A DNA stretch of 64,000 nt from Cognatilysobacter bugurensis (GCF_014652095.1 NZ_BMYD01000005.1:186001-250000); one strand, 5' to 3'. Counted from the stretch's first letter, positions 1 to 8,814 are shown. Numbers and translations are program-made. Notes: generated by a model not told the origin, from the letters alone.

Positions 1-84
1 CGGGTGGGTCACGCACGCAAACGCGCGTGCGCCGTGCCGGGGATGAACTAGTTCAGCAACATCGCCTGAGACGGCGGCCAAAGT

Positions 85-100
85 TGGCACGCTTCCTGCG
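85..100 (+). promoter_or_regulatory. Candidate sigma-54 (RpoN) -24/-12 promoter
   Basis: TGGCACG at 85-91, four bases, then CTGCG at 96-100. The invariant GG (86-87) and GC (98-99) are separated by exactly 10 bp, as sigma-54 requires, and only one base departs from the TGGCACG-N4-TTGC consensus. No start codon with a ribosome-binding site follows. A strong intrinsic terminator lies about 100 bp downstream on the same strand, so the likely product is a short RNA. An enhancer-binding-protein site would be needed upstream, mostly outside the window. Confidence 0.55.
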
Positions 101-110
101 ACATCTTCAG

Positions 111-225
111 TGGCACCCAGCGGGGCAGGCGCTCAGCGCCGGCCGGAATTGGAACAGGGGCTGGCCAAGCGCTCGCGGGGGAAGCCGGGGGGTCGAATGT
201 CGGGGGACATTCGACCCCTTTTTTT
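111..225 (+). ncRNA. Putative sigma-54-dependent small RNA
   Basis: The start is inferred as 12 bases after the -12 GC, and the end is the T-run of the terminator at 189-225, giving about 115 nt. The body holds a GC-rich inverted segment around 138-166 that presents two GGA triplets, one of them in GGAACAGGGG (151-160). The same ten bases recur at 269-278, beyond the terminator. No convincing ORF fits: the only frame open here has a GTG start, no ribosome-binding site, and reads through the terminator. The RNA family is unknown to me. GGA motifs in a loop could bind a CsrA/RsmA protein, but that is speculation. Confidence 0.45.
189..225 (+). terminator. Strong intrinsic terminator of the putative sRNA
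   Basis: Perfect 13-bp stem (189-201 with 206-218), GGGG loop (202-205) and seven T (219-225). It is oriented to end plus-strand transcription. The only visible plus-strand promoter upstream is the sigma-54 candidate at 85-100. Confidence 0.85.
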
Positions 226-432
226 GTCTGCGCGCAGCGCAGCCGAGGCGCCGGTGCCGGGGAGAAACGGAACAGGGGGGATCCGCGGGTCTCACCGGAC
301 ACCGGCATAGGCGCAGGCGGGTCAGGCAGCAGGCCGGCAAGGTCGAAAAGCGACGCAGCCGGTCAGGGGCGCTAGCTTGCTACCCGCGCCGGTGGCTTGG
401 CAAGCGATTGCTTGCGCAAGCCGGGAGTGTGA

Positions 433-984
433 TCACGGTTCGACTTCGGTGTTCGCGCTTCCGCCCTCACGGCCACGACGGATCATCTGCTCCATCCGCG
501 AGCCACCCCGGTCACCGCCATCGCCGATCGATCGCGTCGGGCGGATCGGCTCGGGCGCGCGCATCGAATCGCCGCTGTCGGGCACGGCCATGCGGCGGCG
601 CGCGTTGAGGTCGCGCCACGGCGGACGACGATCGTTGTCGTCGCGGTCGACATGGCCGCCGTCCGGACGCGGCTGCACGATGACCACCGGCGGCCGGTAC
701 GGCACGCCGCCGTAATACGGATAGCCGTAATAAGGGTGACCGTAATAGCCGTAGTACGGGTTGCCGTAGTACGGATGGCCGTAGCGGCTCCAAGTGCCGA
801 AGCGGACCGACGGTCCGTACGGGTAGTGGCCATACGGACCGCCGTGATGCCGGTAATCGACACCGGGCCGGCCGTAGTAGTAATCGCCACCGGTGCCGCC
901 GTTGCGGTACTGGTAGTCGGACATCGTCGCGCAACCGCCGGCGAGGGCGACGGCAGCGAGCGGAAGCAGCAGTTTGCGCAGCAT
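433..984 (-). CDS. Tyr/Gly/Pro-rich lipoprotein of unknown function
   Basis: Hypothetical secreted lipoprotein of 183 residues. The start is at 984 because a typical lipoprotein signal begins there: MLRK, a hydrophobic stretch, then the lipobox LAGGC with the lipidated Cys near residue 18. An upstream in-frame Met at 1056 would put 24 polar residues ahead of the signal. After the Cys the protein is low-complexity: residues 25-100 are built from Tyr-Gly-His-Pro units (HPYYG, NPYYG, YPYYG). An acidic/basic tail with Arg-Gly and Asp clusters follows. No enzyme motif is visible. Such sequences often decorate the cell envelope and may bind metals through His/Tyr, but nothing here proves that. The gene stands alone, with the small-RNA locus converging on it. 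Confidence 0.75.
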   Translation of the reverse strand: MLRKLLLPLAAVALAGGCATMSDYQYRNGGTGGDYYYGRPGVDYRHHGGPYGHYPYGPSVRFGTWSRYGHPYYGNPYYGYYGHPYYGYPYYGGVPYRPPVVIVQPRPDGGHVDRDDNDRRPPWRDLNARRRMAVPDSGDSMRAPEPIRPTRSIGDGGDRGGSRMEQMIRRGREGGSANTEVEP

Positions 985-1191
985 GGGTGAGTCCCCGAAC
1001 GGTACGTTTGCAGCTTCTGCTTGGCGGATTGAACTCGCGCTTAACTTTTCAGGCATGCCCTAACCTCAGCTGAGCCGTTCAGTCAAGCGTGAGCGCGATG
1101 CGCATCGCATTCGGCCCAAACGCCACGTCGCGCCGTTGTCGCCCCTGCCGGGCGGTGCCAGCATGCGCGGCCCTGTTCCGCGAGCGCCGCG

Positions 1192-2142
1192 ATGACGTCA
1201 CTGCACCAAGCCTCGGGTCGGTGGCGGTTCGGCCTGCTGCTGAGCCTGGCGACCGCCGCGTGCTGGGCGACCTTGCCGATCGCGCTCAAGCTCGTGCTCG
1301 ACGCGCTCGATCCGATCACGCTGACGTGGTTCCGTTTCCTCGTGGCCGCGCTGATCACCGGCGCCTGGCTCGCGGCGCGCGGCAAGCTGGGCGGCTACCG
1401 CGCGCTCGGCCGACGCGGCGCGACGCTGCTGCTCGTCGCCGGGCTCATGCTGCTCGGCAACTACGTGTTCTACCTGCTCGGCGTGCAGCACACCTCTCCG
1501 GGCAACGCGCAGCTGCTGATCCAGCTTGCGCCGCTGCTGATGGCGCTCGGCGGCATCTTCGTGTTCGGCGAATCGTTCCGCGCCGCGCAGTGGATCGGAC
1601 TGGCCGTGCTCGTCGGCGGTCTCGCGCTGTTCTTCCACGACCAACTCGCTCAGGCCATGATCCTCGAGGCGCGCACGCCGGGCAGCTATGTGCTGGGCTC
1701 ATCGCTGATCGTGCTCGCCGCGCTCGTGTGGGCGGTCTACGCGCTCGCGCAAAAACAATTGCTCATGCGGTTGAGTTCGATGCAGGTGCTGTGCGCGATC
1801 TATGCGCTCGCCGCACTCGCGCTGTGGCCGTTCGCCACGCCGTCCGCGCTGCTCACGCTCGATTCGACGCACGCGTGGCTGCTGCTGTACTGCGCGCTCA
1901 ACACCGTGGTCGCGTACGGCGCCTTCGCCGAAGCGCTCGCGCACTGGGAGGCCTCGCGCGTGTCCGCGGTGCTCGCGACGACGCCGCTGCTGTGCATCGG
2001 CGCGGTCAGCGTCGTGCACGCGCTGTGGCCGGCGTGGCTCGCGCCCGAGCGCATCGGCACGTTCGGTTGGGTCGGGGCCGGGCTCGCGGTCGCCGGTTCG
2101 GCCGCGGTCAGCCTGCTTGGTCGTCGGGGTAGGATCGGCTGA
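1192..2142 (+). CDS. EamA/DMT-family inner-membrane permease
   Basis: 316-residue protein of about ten hydrophobic helices in two EamA-type halves, the usual build of drug/metabolite transporters such as RhaT and YdcZ relatives. The first half carries the typical 'ATLPIALKLVLDALDPITLTWFR' type pattern (shown here only as a paraphrase of residues 25-47): a conserved Pro-Ile near the first helix and an FR pair after the second. The substrate cannot be told from sequence; metabolite or amino-acid export is common in the family. The stop overlaps the start of the following dehydratase (TGATG at 2140-2144), so the two are probably co-transcribed and translationally coupled. This raises the possibility that the pump exports a substrate or product of that enzyme. 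Confidence 0.85.
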   Translation: MTSLHQASGRWRFGLLLSLATAACWATLPIALKLVLDALDPITLTWFRFLVAALITGAWLAARGKLGGYRALGRRGATLLLVAGLMLLGNYVFYLLGVQHTSPGNAQLLIQLAPLLMALGGIFVFGESFRAAQWIGLAVLVGGLALFFHDQLAQAMILEARTPGSYVLGSSLIVLAALVWAVYALAQKQLLMRLSSMQVLCAIYALAALALWPFATPSALLTLDSTHAWLLLYCALNTVVAYGAFAEALAHWEASRVSAVLATTPLLCIGAVSVVHALWPAWLAPERIGTFGWVGAGLAVAGSAAVSLLGRRGRIG

Positions 2143-3140
2143 TGACCCAGCGCCCCACGAACTCATTCCCCGACGTTGCCGGCGCGCCCGGCTTCGACGA
2201 CATCCTCGCTGCTGCCGCGCGCATCGCGCCGCATGCGCGCGTGACTCCGGTGCTGCACTCGCGCAGCCTCGACGCGATCGCCGGCTGCGAGCTGCATTTC
2301 AAGGCCGAGCCGCTGCAGCGCATCGGCGCGTTCAAGTTCCGCGGCGCGGCGAACGCGGTGTTCGGCCTCGACGACGAAACCGCGGCGCGCGGCGTCGTCA
2401 CGCAGAGCTCGGGCAACCACGGCGCCGCGATCGCGCTCGCGTGCCGGCTGCGCGGCATTCCGGCCCACGTCGTCGCACCTTCGAACACGCCGCGCATCAA
2501 GCTCGATGCGATCCGCGACTTCGGCGCGACGCTGGTGTCGTGCGAGCCCACGCTCGCCGCGCGCGATGCGACGTCCGCGCGCGTGCTCGCCGAAACCGGT
2601 GGCGAGCTCGTGCATCCGTATAACGACGCGCGCGTGATCGCCGGCCAAGGCACGGCCGCGCTCGAACTGCTGCACGACGTGCGCGGGATCGATGCGCTCA
2701 TCGCGCCGGTGTCCGGCGGCGGTCTGCTGTCGGGCACGGCCATCGCTGCGCACGGCCTCGATGCGTCGATCGACGTCATCGGCGCCGAGCCCGAACAGGC
2801 CGCCGATGCGCATGCCTCGCTCGCACGCGGCGAGCGCGTCACCGACATGACGCCCGACACGATCTGCGACGGCCTGCGCGCGCAGCTCGGCACGCTGACG
2901 TTCCCGATCCTCAAGGCGCACTGCGCCCGCATCGATCTTGCAAGCGAGGCCGAGATCGTGCGCGCGATGCGGTTGATCTGGGAGCGGCTCAAGCTCGTCG
3001 TCGAGCCCTCGGCCGCGGTGCCGCTCGCGGTCATCCTGCGCGAGCGCCAGCGGTTTGCCGGCCGCCGCGTCGGGGTGATCCTCTCCGGCGGCAACGTCGA
3101 TCTCGACGCGCTGCCGGGGATGTACGCGCTGGCGCGCTGA
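2142..3140 (+). CDS. PLP-dependent threonine/serine dehydratase-like enzyme
   Basis: 332-residue fold-type II PLP enzyme. The Schiff-base lysine is Lys65 in GAFKFRGA. The SSGNHG substrate-carboxylate loop lies near residue 89 and the glycine-rich phosphate loop SGGGLLSG near 187. C-terminal EPSAA is typical of the threonine dehydratase/serine racemase group. There is no C-terminal ACT regulatory domain, so this is the short catabolic/racemase-like type rather than feedback-controlled IlvA. Expected reaction: deamination of Thr or Ser to the 2-oxo acid, or racemisation or dehydration of serine or hydroxyaspartate. The exact substrate is undecided. Translational coupling to the upstream EamA permease suggests a shared role in amino-acid handling. 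Confidence 0.85.
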   Translation: MTQRPTNSFPDVAGAPGFDDILAAAARIAPHARVTPVLHSRSLDAIAGCELHFKAEPLQRIGAFKFRGAANAVFGLDDETAARGVVTQSSGNHGAAIALACRLRGIPAHVVAPSNTPRIKLDAIRDFGATLVSCEPTLAARDATSARVLAETGGELVHPYNDARVIAGQGTAALELLHDVRGIDALIAPVSGGGLLSGTAIAAHGLDASIDVIGAEPEQAADAHASLARGERVTDMTPDTICDGLRAQLGTLTFPILKAHCARIDLASEAEIVRAMRLIWERLKLVVEPSAAVPLAVILRERQRFAGRRVGVILSGGNVDLDALPGMYALAR

Positions 3141-3160
3141 GCCGTCCAGCGCAGTGCCGG

Positions 3161-4174
3161 CTAGGCGCCGCGATCGCCGCGCCGGGCCCGCAGCACGCGT
3201 GGCTTGCCGGACGTCGCGTGCGCCGCCGCCGCGCTGAACAGCACGATCCCGACGATCACCACGCCCGCGCCGATCAGCGCGATGCCGCGCGGCCACGCTT
3301 CGCCGAGCCACAACGCGCCGATCAGCGTTGCGAACAAGATCTCCGCGGCCTGCATCGCCTCGGCCGCCGCGAGCGCGGTCGGGTCGCGCCGCACGAGGCC
3401 GGTCGCACGGAAGAACAGAACCGTCGCGATCACACCCGCACCGAGCGCAACGCCGCCGGCGAGCGCCACCTGCTCGACGCCGGGCGGCCCCGCGCGCCAC
3501 CAGGCGAATGCCGCGATCGCGAGCCACAGCGGCTGGCTCGCGAGCGTCATGCCGAACACGCGCTGCGTGGCGTCCAGCTCGACGCCCACGCGTTCGAGAT
3601 GCAGCAGCAGGCCGCGGTTGCCGAGCGGGTACGCGAATGCGCTGACCGCGACGAGCGCGACCGCGAGCCACGCCTGCGCATCCAGCGCTCCGTCGGCTTC
3701 GCCGGCCTGCATGAGCGCAATGCCCGCGATCACGACCGCGCCCGCGAGCAGCGCCGGCATCGGCACGCGCGCGCGGACGTCGCCGCGCGGATACAGGAAC
3801 GGCGCGCAGAGCATGCCGGCCACCACCGTGAGCTGGAACGTGCCTGCAATCAGCCACGACGGCCCGCTTGCGGCCGCCGCGCTCAGGCACACGTAGAACA
3901 GCACGAAGCCGATGCCGCTCCAGGCGAGCCACGGCCCCGGCGACGCGCGCAACGCCCGCCACACCGGTGACGCGCCTTGCGTGCGCAACAGCAACCACAG
4001 CAGCGGCAGCGTGATCAGGTAACGCAGCGACGCGATCCACGCCCAGTGCCCGCCGTCGACGGCCGCCGCGCGGTTGAGCACGTAGGTGCAGGTGAAAAAC
4101 AGCGCCGACACCAGCGCGATGCCGACTGCGACCAGCGCGGTGGCGCGCGACGTGGCCGCCGGCGGCGCGTTCAA
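3161..4174 (-). CDS. EamA/DMT-family permease downstream of bioC
   Basis: 337 residues with a basic Arg-rich C-terminus and about ten transmembrane helices; a second EamA-type transporter unlike the one at 1192. Its start overlaps the bioC stop by 4 bp (ATGA at 4171-4174), so it is translated with bioC. Multidrug-resistance-efflux-like members with the 'ALFFTCTYVLNR' region at the first helix are common in Xanthomonadales. The substrate is unknown. Location in a biotin-synthesis operon makes a biotin-precursor or vitamin transporter imaginable, but the family alone does not support that. Confidence 0.82.
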   Translation of the reverse strand: MNAPPAATSRATALVAVGIALVSALFFTCTYVLNRAAAVDGGHWAWIASLRYLITLPLLWLLLRTQGASPVWRALRASPGPWLAWSGIGFVLFYVCLSAAAASGPSWLIAGTFQLTVVAGMLCAPFLYPRGDVRARVPMPALLAGAVVIAGIALMQAGEADGALDAQAWLAVALVAVSAFAYPLGNRGLLLHLERVGVELDATQRVFGMTLASQPLWLAIAAFAWWRAGPPGVEQVALAGGVALGAGVIATVLFFRATGLVRRDPTALAAAEAMQAAEILFATLIGALWLGEAWPRGIALIGAGVVIVGIVLFSAAAAHATSGKPRVLRARRGDRGA

Positions 4175-5130
4175 CGCCGGCGCACCGGGATGTTCGATGC
4201 GGGCAGGCGCACCTCATCGACGCCGCCGACGCGGATCGGAGCACCCGGCGGGGGCGCCCAGGCGTGCGCGTAGACCACTTCCCACGTCGCCGGCAGCAGG
4301 CCGTTCGCATCGCGCATTGGCTCGTAGGCCTGCGACGCACGGGCGAAGCGTGCGCGACCGGTGAGGCTGCGACGGCGCGAGTCGAGCGCATTCGTCGCGC
4401 CGAGCGCGCGCAGTTCGCGCATCAGCGCGGCGAGGTCCGGATGGCCGAGTACGAACGTGTCCCGATCGAGCACCGGATCCTTGAAGCCGGCCGCGATGAG
4501 TGCGTCGCCGAACTGCGCCATCGGCGCGAACGCGCTCACGTGCGGCGCGTCGTCGGCATGGGCGAACGCCTCGCGCAGCTCCCACAGCGTGTCGGGCCCG
4601 AACGTGGACAGCAGCATGAGCCCGCCCGGCCGCAGCACGCGGCGAAAGCCGGCGAACACCGTCGGCAGCTCTTCGATCCACTGCAGCGCAAGATTCGAGA
4701 CGAGCACGTCGACGCTCGCGTCCGGCAGCGGCAACGCGCGCGCGTCGGCGACGAGTGCCTGCGGTCGGCGTTTGAAATCGAGCAGGTGCGCGCGCGTGCC
4801 GAAGCGCGCGTTTGCTTCGCGCACCATGCCCGGCGCGAGGTCGAAGCCCAGCACCTGTGCCTTCGGCCAGCGGCCCTGCATCGCGAGCGCGAGCGCGCCG
4901 GTGCCGCAGCCGACGTCGATCGCGCGCTGCGGCGGGGTCGTGTGGTGGGCGGGATCGTCGTAGTACTCGAGCGACTCGGCAAGCCGCGCGCCGACCTCCC
5001 GCTGCAGTGCGGCGGCATCGTCGTAGTGCGCGGCGGCGCGCGAGAACGCGCGGCGGATCTGGCGGGGGTCGAAGAGGGGGCTCACGGGGCTGCGTAATCT
5101 TGGTTGTGCGACAGGGTTTGCGTCATGCAT
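4171..5130 (-). CDS. bioC: Malonyl-ACP O-methyltransferase BioC
   Basis: SAM-dependent methyltransferase that methylates malonyl-ACP so fatty-acid synthase can build pimeloyl-ACP methyl ester, the first committed step of biotin synthesis. The chosen start (5130) gives 319 residues. The longer in-frame extension to 5241 would translate the palindromic repeat block. N-terminal FDPRQIRRAFSRAAAHYDDAA matches BioC family starts. Motif I is DVGCGTGALAL near residue 75, and the post-I and motif IV region (SNLALQWIEELP) is intact. It is separated from bioH by about 510 bp of repeat DNA, so it may have its own promoter. It couples by ATGA to a permease. Confidence 0.93.
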   Translation of the reverse strand: MHDANPVAQPRLRSPVSPLFDPRQIRRAFSRAAAHYDDAAALQREVGARLAESLEYYDDPAHHTTPPQRAIDVGCGTGALALAMQGRWPKAQVLGFDLAPGMVREANARFGTRAHLLDFKRRPQALVADARALPLPDASVDVLVSNLALQWIEELPTVFAGFRRVLRPGGLMLLSTFGPDTLWELREAFAHADDAPHVSAFAPMAQFGDALIAAGFKDPVLDRDTFVLGHPDLAALMRELRALGATNALDSRRRSLTGRARFARASQAYEPMRDANGLLPATWEVVYAHAWAPPPGAPIRVGGVDEVRLPASNIPVRRR

Positions 5131-5181
5131 CTGCTTGCGCTGCCGCGTGTCCGCAACGGCAAGTGCTTCCGCCTTGCGGCG

Positions 5182-5387
5182 GGTTACTTTTCTTTGCTGG
5201 CCCAAAGAAAAGTAACCAAAAGAAACGGCCTTCCCCGACAAACCTCACGTTTCAACTTGTGCCGGCGACGGGATTTTTCGAAGGGACATCCTTGTCCCTT
5301 CGAAAAACGCTCGACGTCCTGTCGAGCGCCCTTTGGGTCTAGCGTGCTTTAAAGCACAGGCCGTTGGGGCTTGGAGGTTCAACGGCC
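5182..5387. repeat. Composite palindromic element: five consecutive hairpins
   Basis: Five inverted repeats in about 205 bp: 15-bp arms 5182-5196/5203-5217 (GGTTACTTTTCTTTG), 15-bp arms 5274-5288/5293-5307 (TTTTTCGAAGGGACA), 8-bp arms 5308-5315/5321-5328 (CGCTCGAC), a 14-bp perfect palindrome 5344-5357 (GTGCTTTAAAGCAC), and 8-bp arms 5359-5366/5380-5387 (GGCCGTTG). The first three in this order resemble an interspersed element I know from Xanthomonas, Stenotrophomonas and Lysobacter genomes. AT content is higher than in the surroundings. It fills the bioC-bioH gap (5131-5643), in which I see no gene. The remaining 5388-5643 shows nothing recognisable. Confidence 0.85.
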
Positions 5388-5643
5388 TCAAACAACGCGG
5401 GCCGATGTTCTGCTTTGTTGATGTTTTTGCTCAGGCAGTAAGACGAGAGCTGTGTCGGAGCGTTTTGATCGGGGCGATGTGGTGCTGTCCGGGTCCGCGG
5501 CAGTCTCGTGGTCGAGCGTGGTACGCGATGGCCGGTGCGCTGGAGCCGCGGAATGAGTGCGGTGACGCGCCGACTGTCGTTCGCACGGAGCATCACTTCG
5601 AGCCGGCCTGCATGCGCATTCGCGCCGCGTGCGCCGATCCGCC

Positions 5644-6426
5644 TCATGCCGTGGTCGACGCGCTCGACACCTCGTCCATGAACCGCACGATCTCGTCGGC
5701 GACCGCATCCGCCGCGCCGAGGAACGGTGCGTGGCCGGCACCCGCGATCACGACACTGCGCGCGCTCGGCGCGAGCGCCGCCGCAGCCGGCATCGCGCCC
5801 GCAGGCACGAGGCGGTCGCGGCGACCGGACAGCCACAGTGTCGGCACCTGCAGGCGCGGCAACGCATCGCGGACGTCGAACGCATCGAGCAGCTTCAGGC
5901 CCTCGAGCAGCGCGTGCGGCGCGGGTTCGCCACGCGCGAACGCCTGCGTGCGCAGTTCGCGCAACTCGGCCTGCGCGCTTTCCGAGCCGAGCGCCTCGAG
6001 CGCGAGAAACCCTTCGAGTGTGCCGCGGAAATCGCGCTGCAGCGCATCGCCGAAATCGGAGAACAGCGTCGGGCTCACGCCGTGCGGCCAGTCTTCGCCG
6101 CGCACGAACCGTGGCGAGGACGCGACGAGGACCGCGCCGCGCACGCGCTGCGGGTGATCGAGCGCGGCGCGCAGCGCGATCTGGCCGCCGAGCGACCAGC
6201 CGAGCCACACCGCATCGGGCACGCGCTCGACGAGCTCGCGCGCGAGCGTGGCCGGATCGAGCGCGCGTGCGTCGTCGCGTGCGTGGCCATGGCCGGGCAG
6301 GTCGACGAGGTGCAGGGTGAAGCGATCGCGCAGGCGTTCGACCAGCGGGGCGAACAGGCCGCCATGCATCGCCCAGCCGTGGATGAGCCCGAGCGCCGGC
6401 CCGCGGCCGATCGTCTCGACGATCAC
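5644..6426 (-). CDS. bioH: Pimeloyl-ACP methyl ester esterase BioH
   Basis: 260-residue alpha/beta hydrolase that removes the methyl ester from pimeloyl-ACP methyl ester, ending the BioC-BioH pathway. The nucleophile elbow is GWSLGG with Ser78. The oxyanion region is HGWAMHGG (residues 16-23). The acid is the Asp of SGRRDRLVP and the catalytic His lies in GAGHAPFLG near the C-terminus. Size and order match E. coli BioH. Its start overlaps the bioF stop by 4 bp (6423-6426), so it is read as the third gene of a bioB-bioF-bioH operon. No bioA or bioD lies in the window. Confidence 0.93.
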   Translation of the reverse strand: MIVETIGRGPALGLIHGWAMHGGLFAPLVERLRDRFTLHLVDLPGHGHARDDARALDPATLARELVERVPDAVWLGWSLGGQIALRAALDHPQRVRGAVLVASSPRFVRGEDWPHGVSPTLFSDFGDALQRDFRGTLEGFLALEALGSESAQAELRELRTQAFARGEPAPHALLEGLKLLDAFDVRDALPRLQVPTLWLSGRRDRLVPAGAMPAAAALAPSARSVVIAGAGHAPFLGAADAVADEIVRFMDEVSSASTTA

Positions 6427-7649
6427 GCCGGCACCGCGTCGCGGCCCGCGACGGCGGGGCCGCTGCCGGAGCCCGCGCTCAGATCGCGCGCCTTCGCGAG
6501 TGCATCGACGAGACCGTCGACATCGCGCGCCGAATGCAGCGCGGACAGCGTCACGCGCAGCCGCGCGCGGCCTTCGGGCACGGTCGGCGGGCGGATCGCC
6601 GCAACCCAGTAGCCCGCGCGTTCGACTGACGACGCCATCGCGAGTGCACGCGCGTCTTCACCGCACAGCACCGGCTGGATCGGCGTGTCGGAAGGCAGCA
6701 GTTCGAGGTCGTGGAGCGCAGCCCGTGAGCGGAAGCGCGCGACGAGCTCGGCGAGCTTCTCGCGCCGCCAGTGCTCCCGACGCGCAAGGCCGACCGCCGC
6801 CAACGACGAGGCGGCCTGCGCGGGTGGCATCGCCGTGGTGTACAGATACGGGCGCGCGGTCTCGGCCAGGTGCGCGATGAGATCCGCATCGCCGACGACC
6901 GCCGCACCGACGCCGCCGAGCGCCTTGCCGAGCGTCACCAGCCGCAACGGCACCTGCGCGGTGGTGAGGCCGGCCTCGGCCACGCTGCCCCGCCCGTCCG
7001 GGCCGCACACGCCGACGCCGTGCGCCTCGTCGACGTAGAGCAGCGCGCGCTGCACGCGGGTGACGAGCGCGAGTTCGCGCAGCGGGGCGACATCGCCGTC
7101 CATGCTGAACACGCCGTCGGTCGCGAGCAGCGCGCACGCGTCGGGTTCGGATTTGAGCTGGCGCAGCGCGCCTTCGGCGTCGTTGTGTGGATAACGGCGC
7201 AGCTTGCAGCCCGCCACGCGCGCGGCGTCGATCAGGCTGGCGTGGTTCAAACGGTCCTGCACGCACACGCCGTCGTCGCCGAGCACCGCCTGCACGACCG
7301 CGAGGTTTGCGAGAAAGCCGCTGCCGAACAGCAATGCGGCCGGCGCCTCGAGCCAGTCCGCCAGCGCCGCTTCGAGCCGCTCGTGCAGCGCGTGGTGGCC
7401 GCAGACGAGGTGGGATGCCAGGCCGCCCGCGCCTTCGCGCGCGGCCGCGTCCTGCAACGCGTTGACGACCGCGAAATGCTGCGACAGGCCGAGGTAGTCG
7501 TTGCCGCAGAAGTTCAGCAGGCGGCGGCCGTCGAGCTCGCAGTACGCGCCGTCGCGGTGGGTGACCGTGCGCCGCACCCGCGTGCGCGAGGCCTGGATGC
7601 GCGCGGCGCGCGCGGTGTCGATGCGCTCACGCCACGACGCGCGCGTCAT
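6423..7649 (-). CDS. bioF: 8-amino-7-oxononanoate synthase BioF
   Basis: 408-residue PLP enzyme of the alpha-oxoamine synthase family. It condenses pimeloyl-ACP with L-alanine to give 8-amino-7-oxononanoate. N-terminal [15 protein letters not shown] and central [13 protein letters not shown] are family signatures. [10 protein letters not shown] holds the PLP-binding Asp and His, and the Schiff-base Lys lies in [11 protein letters not shown] (about residue 238). The C-terminus carries a short Ala/Gly-rich tail beyond the usual end. Only 3 bp separate it from the bioB stop, and it overlaps bioH by 4 bp. Confidence 0.95.
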   Translation of the reverse strand: MTRASWRERIDTARAARIQASRTRVRRTVTHRDGAYCELDGRRLLNFCGNDYLGLSQHFAVVNALQDAAAREGAGGLASHLVCGHHALHERLEAALADWLEAPAALLFGSGFLANLAVVQAVLGDDGVCVQDRLNHASLIDAARVAGCKLRRYPHNDAEGALRQLKSEPDACALLATDGVFSMDGDVAPLRELALVTRVQRALLYVDEAHGVGVCGPDGRGSVAEAGLTTAQVPLRLVTLGKALGGVGAAVVGDADLIAHLAETARPYLYTTAMPPAQAASSLAAVGLARREHWRREKLAELVARFRSRAALHDLELLPSDTPIQPVLCGEDARALAMASSVERAGYWVAAIRPPTVPEGRARLRVTLSALHSARDVDGLVDALAKARDLSAGSGSGPAVAGRDAVPA

Positions 7650-7652
7650 GGC

Positions 7653-8723
7653 TCAGGCCCCGGCCTGCGCGCGCATCGCGCACGCATCGCTGTGCTCGGG
7701 CGCGGTCTCGACGATGTCCGCGTGAACGGTGCCGCTGGTCTCGACGAACGGCATCGGCCGCAACCCGAGGCGCGCGAACAGCGCCATGTCGCGCTCGGTG
7801 TCGGGGTTGCCCGTCGTCAACAGCTTCTCGCCGTAGAAGATCGAGTTCGCGCCGGCGCAGAAGCACAGCGCCTGCAACTCGTCGCTCATCGACTCGCGCC
7901 CCGCGCTCAGTCGCACCATCGACTTCGGCATGAGGATGCGCGCGACCGCAATCGTGCGCACGAACTCGAACGGATCGAGCTCGGCAGTGCCGGCGAGCGG
8001 CGTGCCCTCGACCTGCACGAGGCGGTTGATCGGCACCGAGTCCGGATGCGCGGGCAGGTTGGCGAGCGTCTGCAGCAGGCCCGCGCGCTGCTCGCGCGCC
8101 TCGCCCATGCCCACGATGCCGCCGCAGCAGGTTTTCATGCCAACGTCGCGTACATGGGACAGCGTGTCGAGCCGGTCTTGGTACTCGCGCGTGTGGATGA
8201 TCGCGTTGTAGAACTCGGGCGCGGTGTCGAGGTTGTGGTTGTAGTAGTCGAGCCCCGCGTCCTTGAGCGCACGCGCCTGCTCACTCGAGAGCATGCCGAG
8301 CGTCGCGCAGGTCTCCAGGCCGAGCGCCTTTACTTCCGAGATCATCGCCGCGACCTTCGGGATGTCGCGATCCTTCGGGCTGCGCCACGCCGCGCCCATG
8401 CAAAAGCGCGATGCGCCGGCGGCCTTGGCCTGCTTCGCCTTCTCGAGCACGACCTCGGTCGACATCAGCTTCGTCGCGTCGACACCCGTGTGGTAGCGCG
8501 CGGCCTGTGGGCAGTAGCCGCAGTCCTCGGGGCAGCCGCCGGTCTTGATCGACAGCAGCGTGCTGACCTGCACCTCGGCGGGGTCGAAGTTCGCACGGTG
8601 CACGCTTGCGGCGCGATGCAGCAGCTCGGGAAACGGCAGGTCGAACAGCGCGCGCACTTCAGCGCGCGACCAATCGTGGCGCAGCGCCGACGCGGCGGTC
8701 GGCAGTTCACTGACAACGGGCAT
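7653..8723 (-). CDS. bioB: Biotin synthase BioB
   Basis: Radical-SAM enzyme that inserts sulfur into dethiobiotin. The start at 8723 gives 356 residues; the reading frame stays open to 8987 but would cross the promoter and comF. The radical-SAM cluster is CPEDCGYC (C-x3-C-x2-C), following TLLSIKTGG near residue 45. [13 protein letters not shown], the [10 protein letters not shown] region and a conserved Arg in the last third ([17 protein letters not shown]) fit the auxiliary [2Fe-2S] domain. It is the first gene of the minus-strand biotin operon, and its promoter overlaps a candidate BirA operator at 8785-8814. Confidence 0.96.
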   Translation of the reverse strand: MPVVSELPTAASALRHDWSRAEVRALFDLPFPELLHRAASVHRANFDPAEVQVSTLLSIKTGGCPEDCGYCPQAARYHTGVDATKLMSTEVVLEKAKQAKAAGASRFCMGAAWRSPKDRDIPKVAAMISEVKALGLETCATLGMLSSEQARALKDAGLDYYNHNLDTAPEFYNAIIHTREYQDRLDTLSHVRDVGMKTCCGGIVGMGEAREQRAGLLQTLANLPAHPDSVPINRLVQVEGTPLAGTAELDPFEFVRTIAVARILMPKSMVRLSAGRESMSDELQALCFCAGANSIFYGEKLLTTGNPDTERDMALFARLGLRPMPFVETSGTVHADIVETAPEHSDACAMRAQAGA

Positions 8724-8760
8724 GCGGGAATTCCGACGGACGGGGCAGGGCGGAAGCGGC

Positions 8761-8814
8761 AGTCTGGAAACCATGCCGATGCCTGTCAACCAAATCGCCC
8801 TTCCGCCGGTTGAC
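8761..8814 (-). promoter_or_regulatory. bioB promoter with overlapping candidate BirA operator
   Basis: Read on the minus strand, TTGACA (8784-8789) is a perfect -35 box. After 17 bp (8767-8783) comes CAGACT (8761-8766), a modest -10. An inverted repeat GTCAACC (8785-8791)/GGTTGAC (8808-8814) with a 16-bp spacer covers the -35. The E. coli BirA operator is TTGTAAACC and GGTTTACAA, also 16 bp apart; here CTGTCAACC matches the left half at 7 of 9 positions. Biotin-bound BirA there would block RNA polymerase. The operator lies inside the first codons annotated for divergent comF. Confidence 0.6.

Noticed and set aside
110-310. 66-residue frame inside the small-RNA region
   Set aside because: GTG start without a ribosome-binding site and reading through a strong terminator.
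2163-4391. 742-residue minus-strand open frame
   Set aside because: Arg-rich composition and overlap with the dehydratase, the permease and bioC in other frames; a shadow of GC-rich coding DNA.
8545-8772. N-terminal extension of comF
   Set aside because: It lies over bioB in antisense and has no conserved motif; ATG at 8773 or later is the better start.
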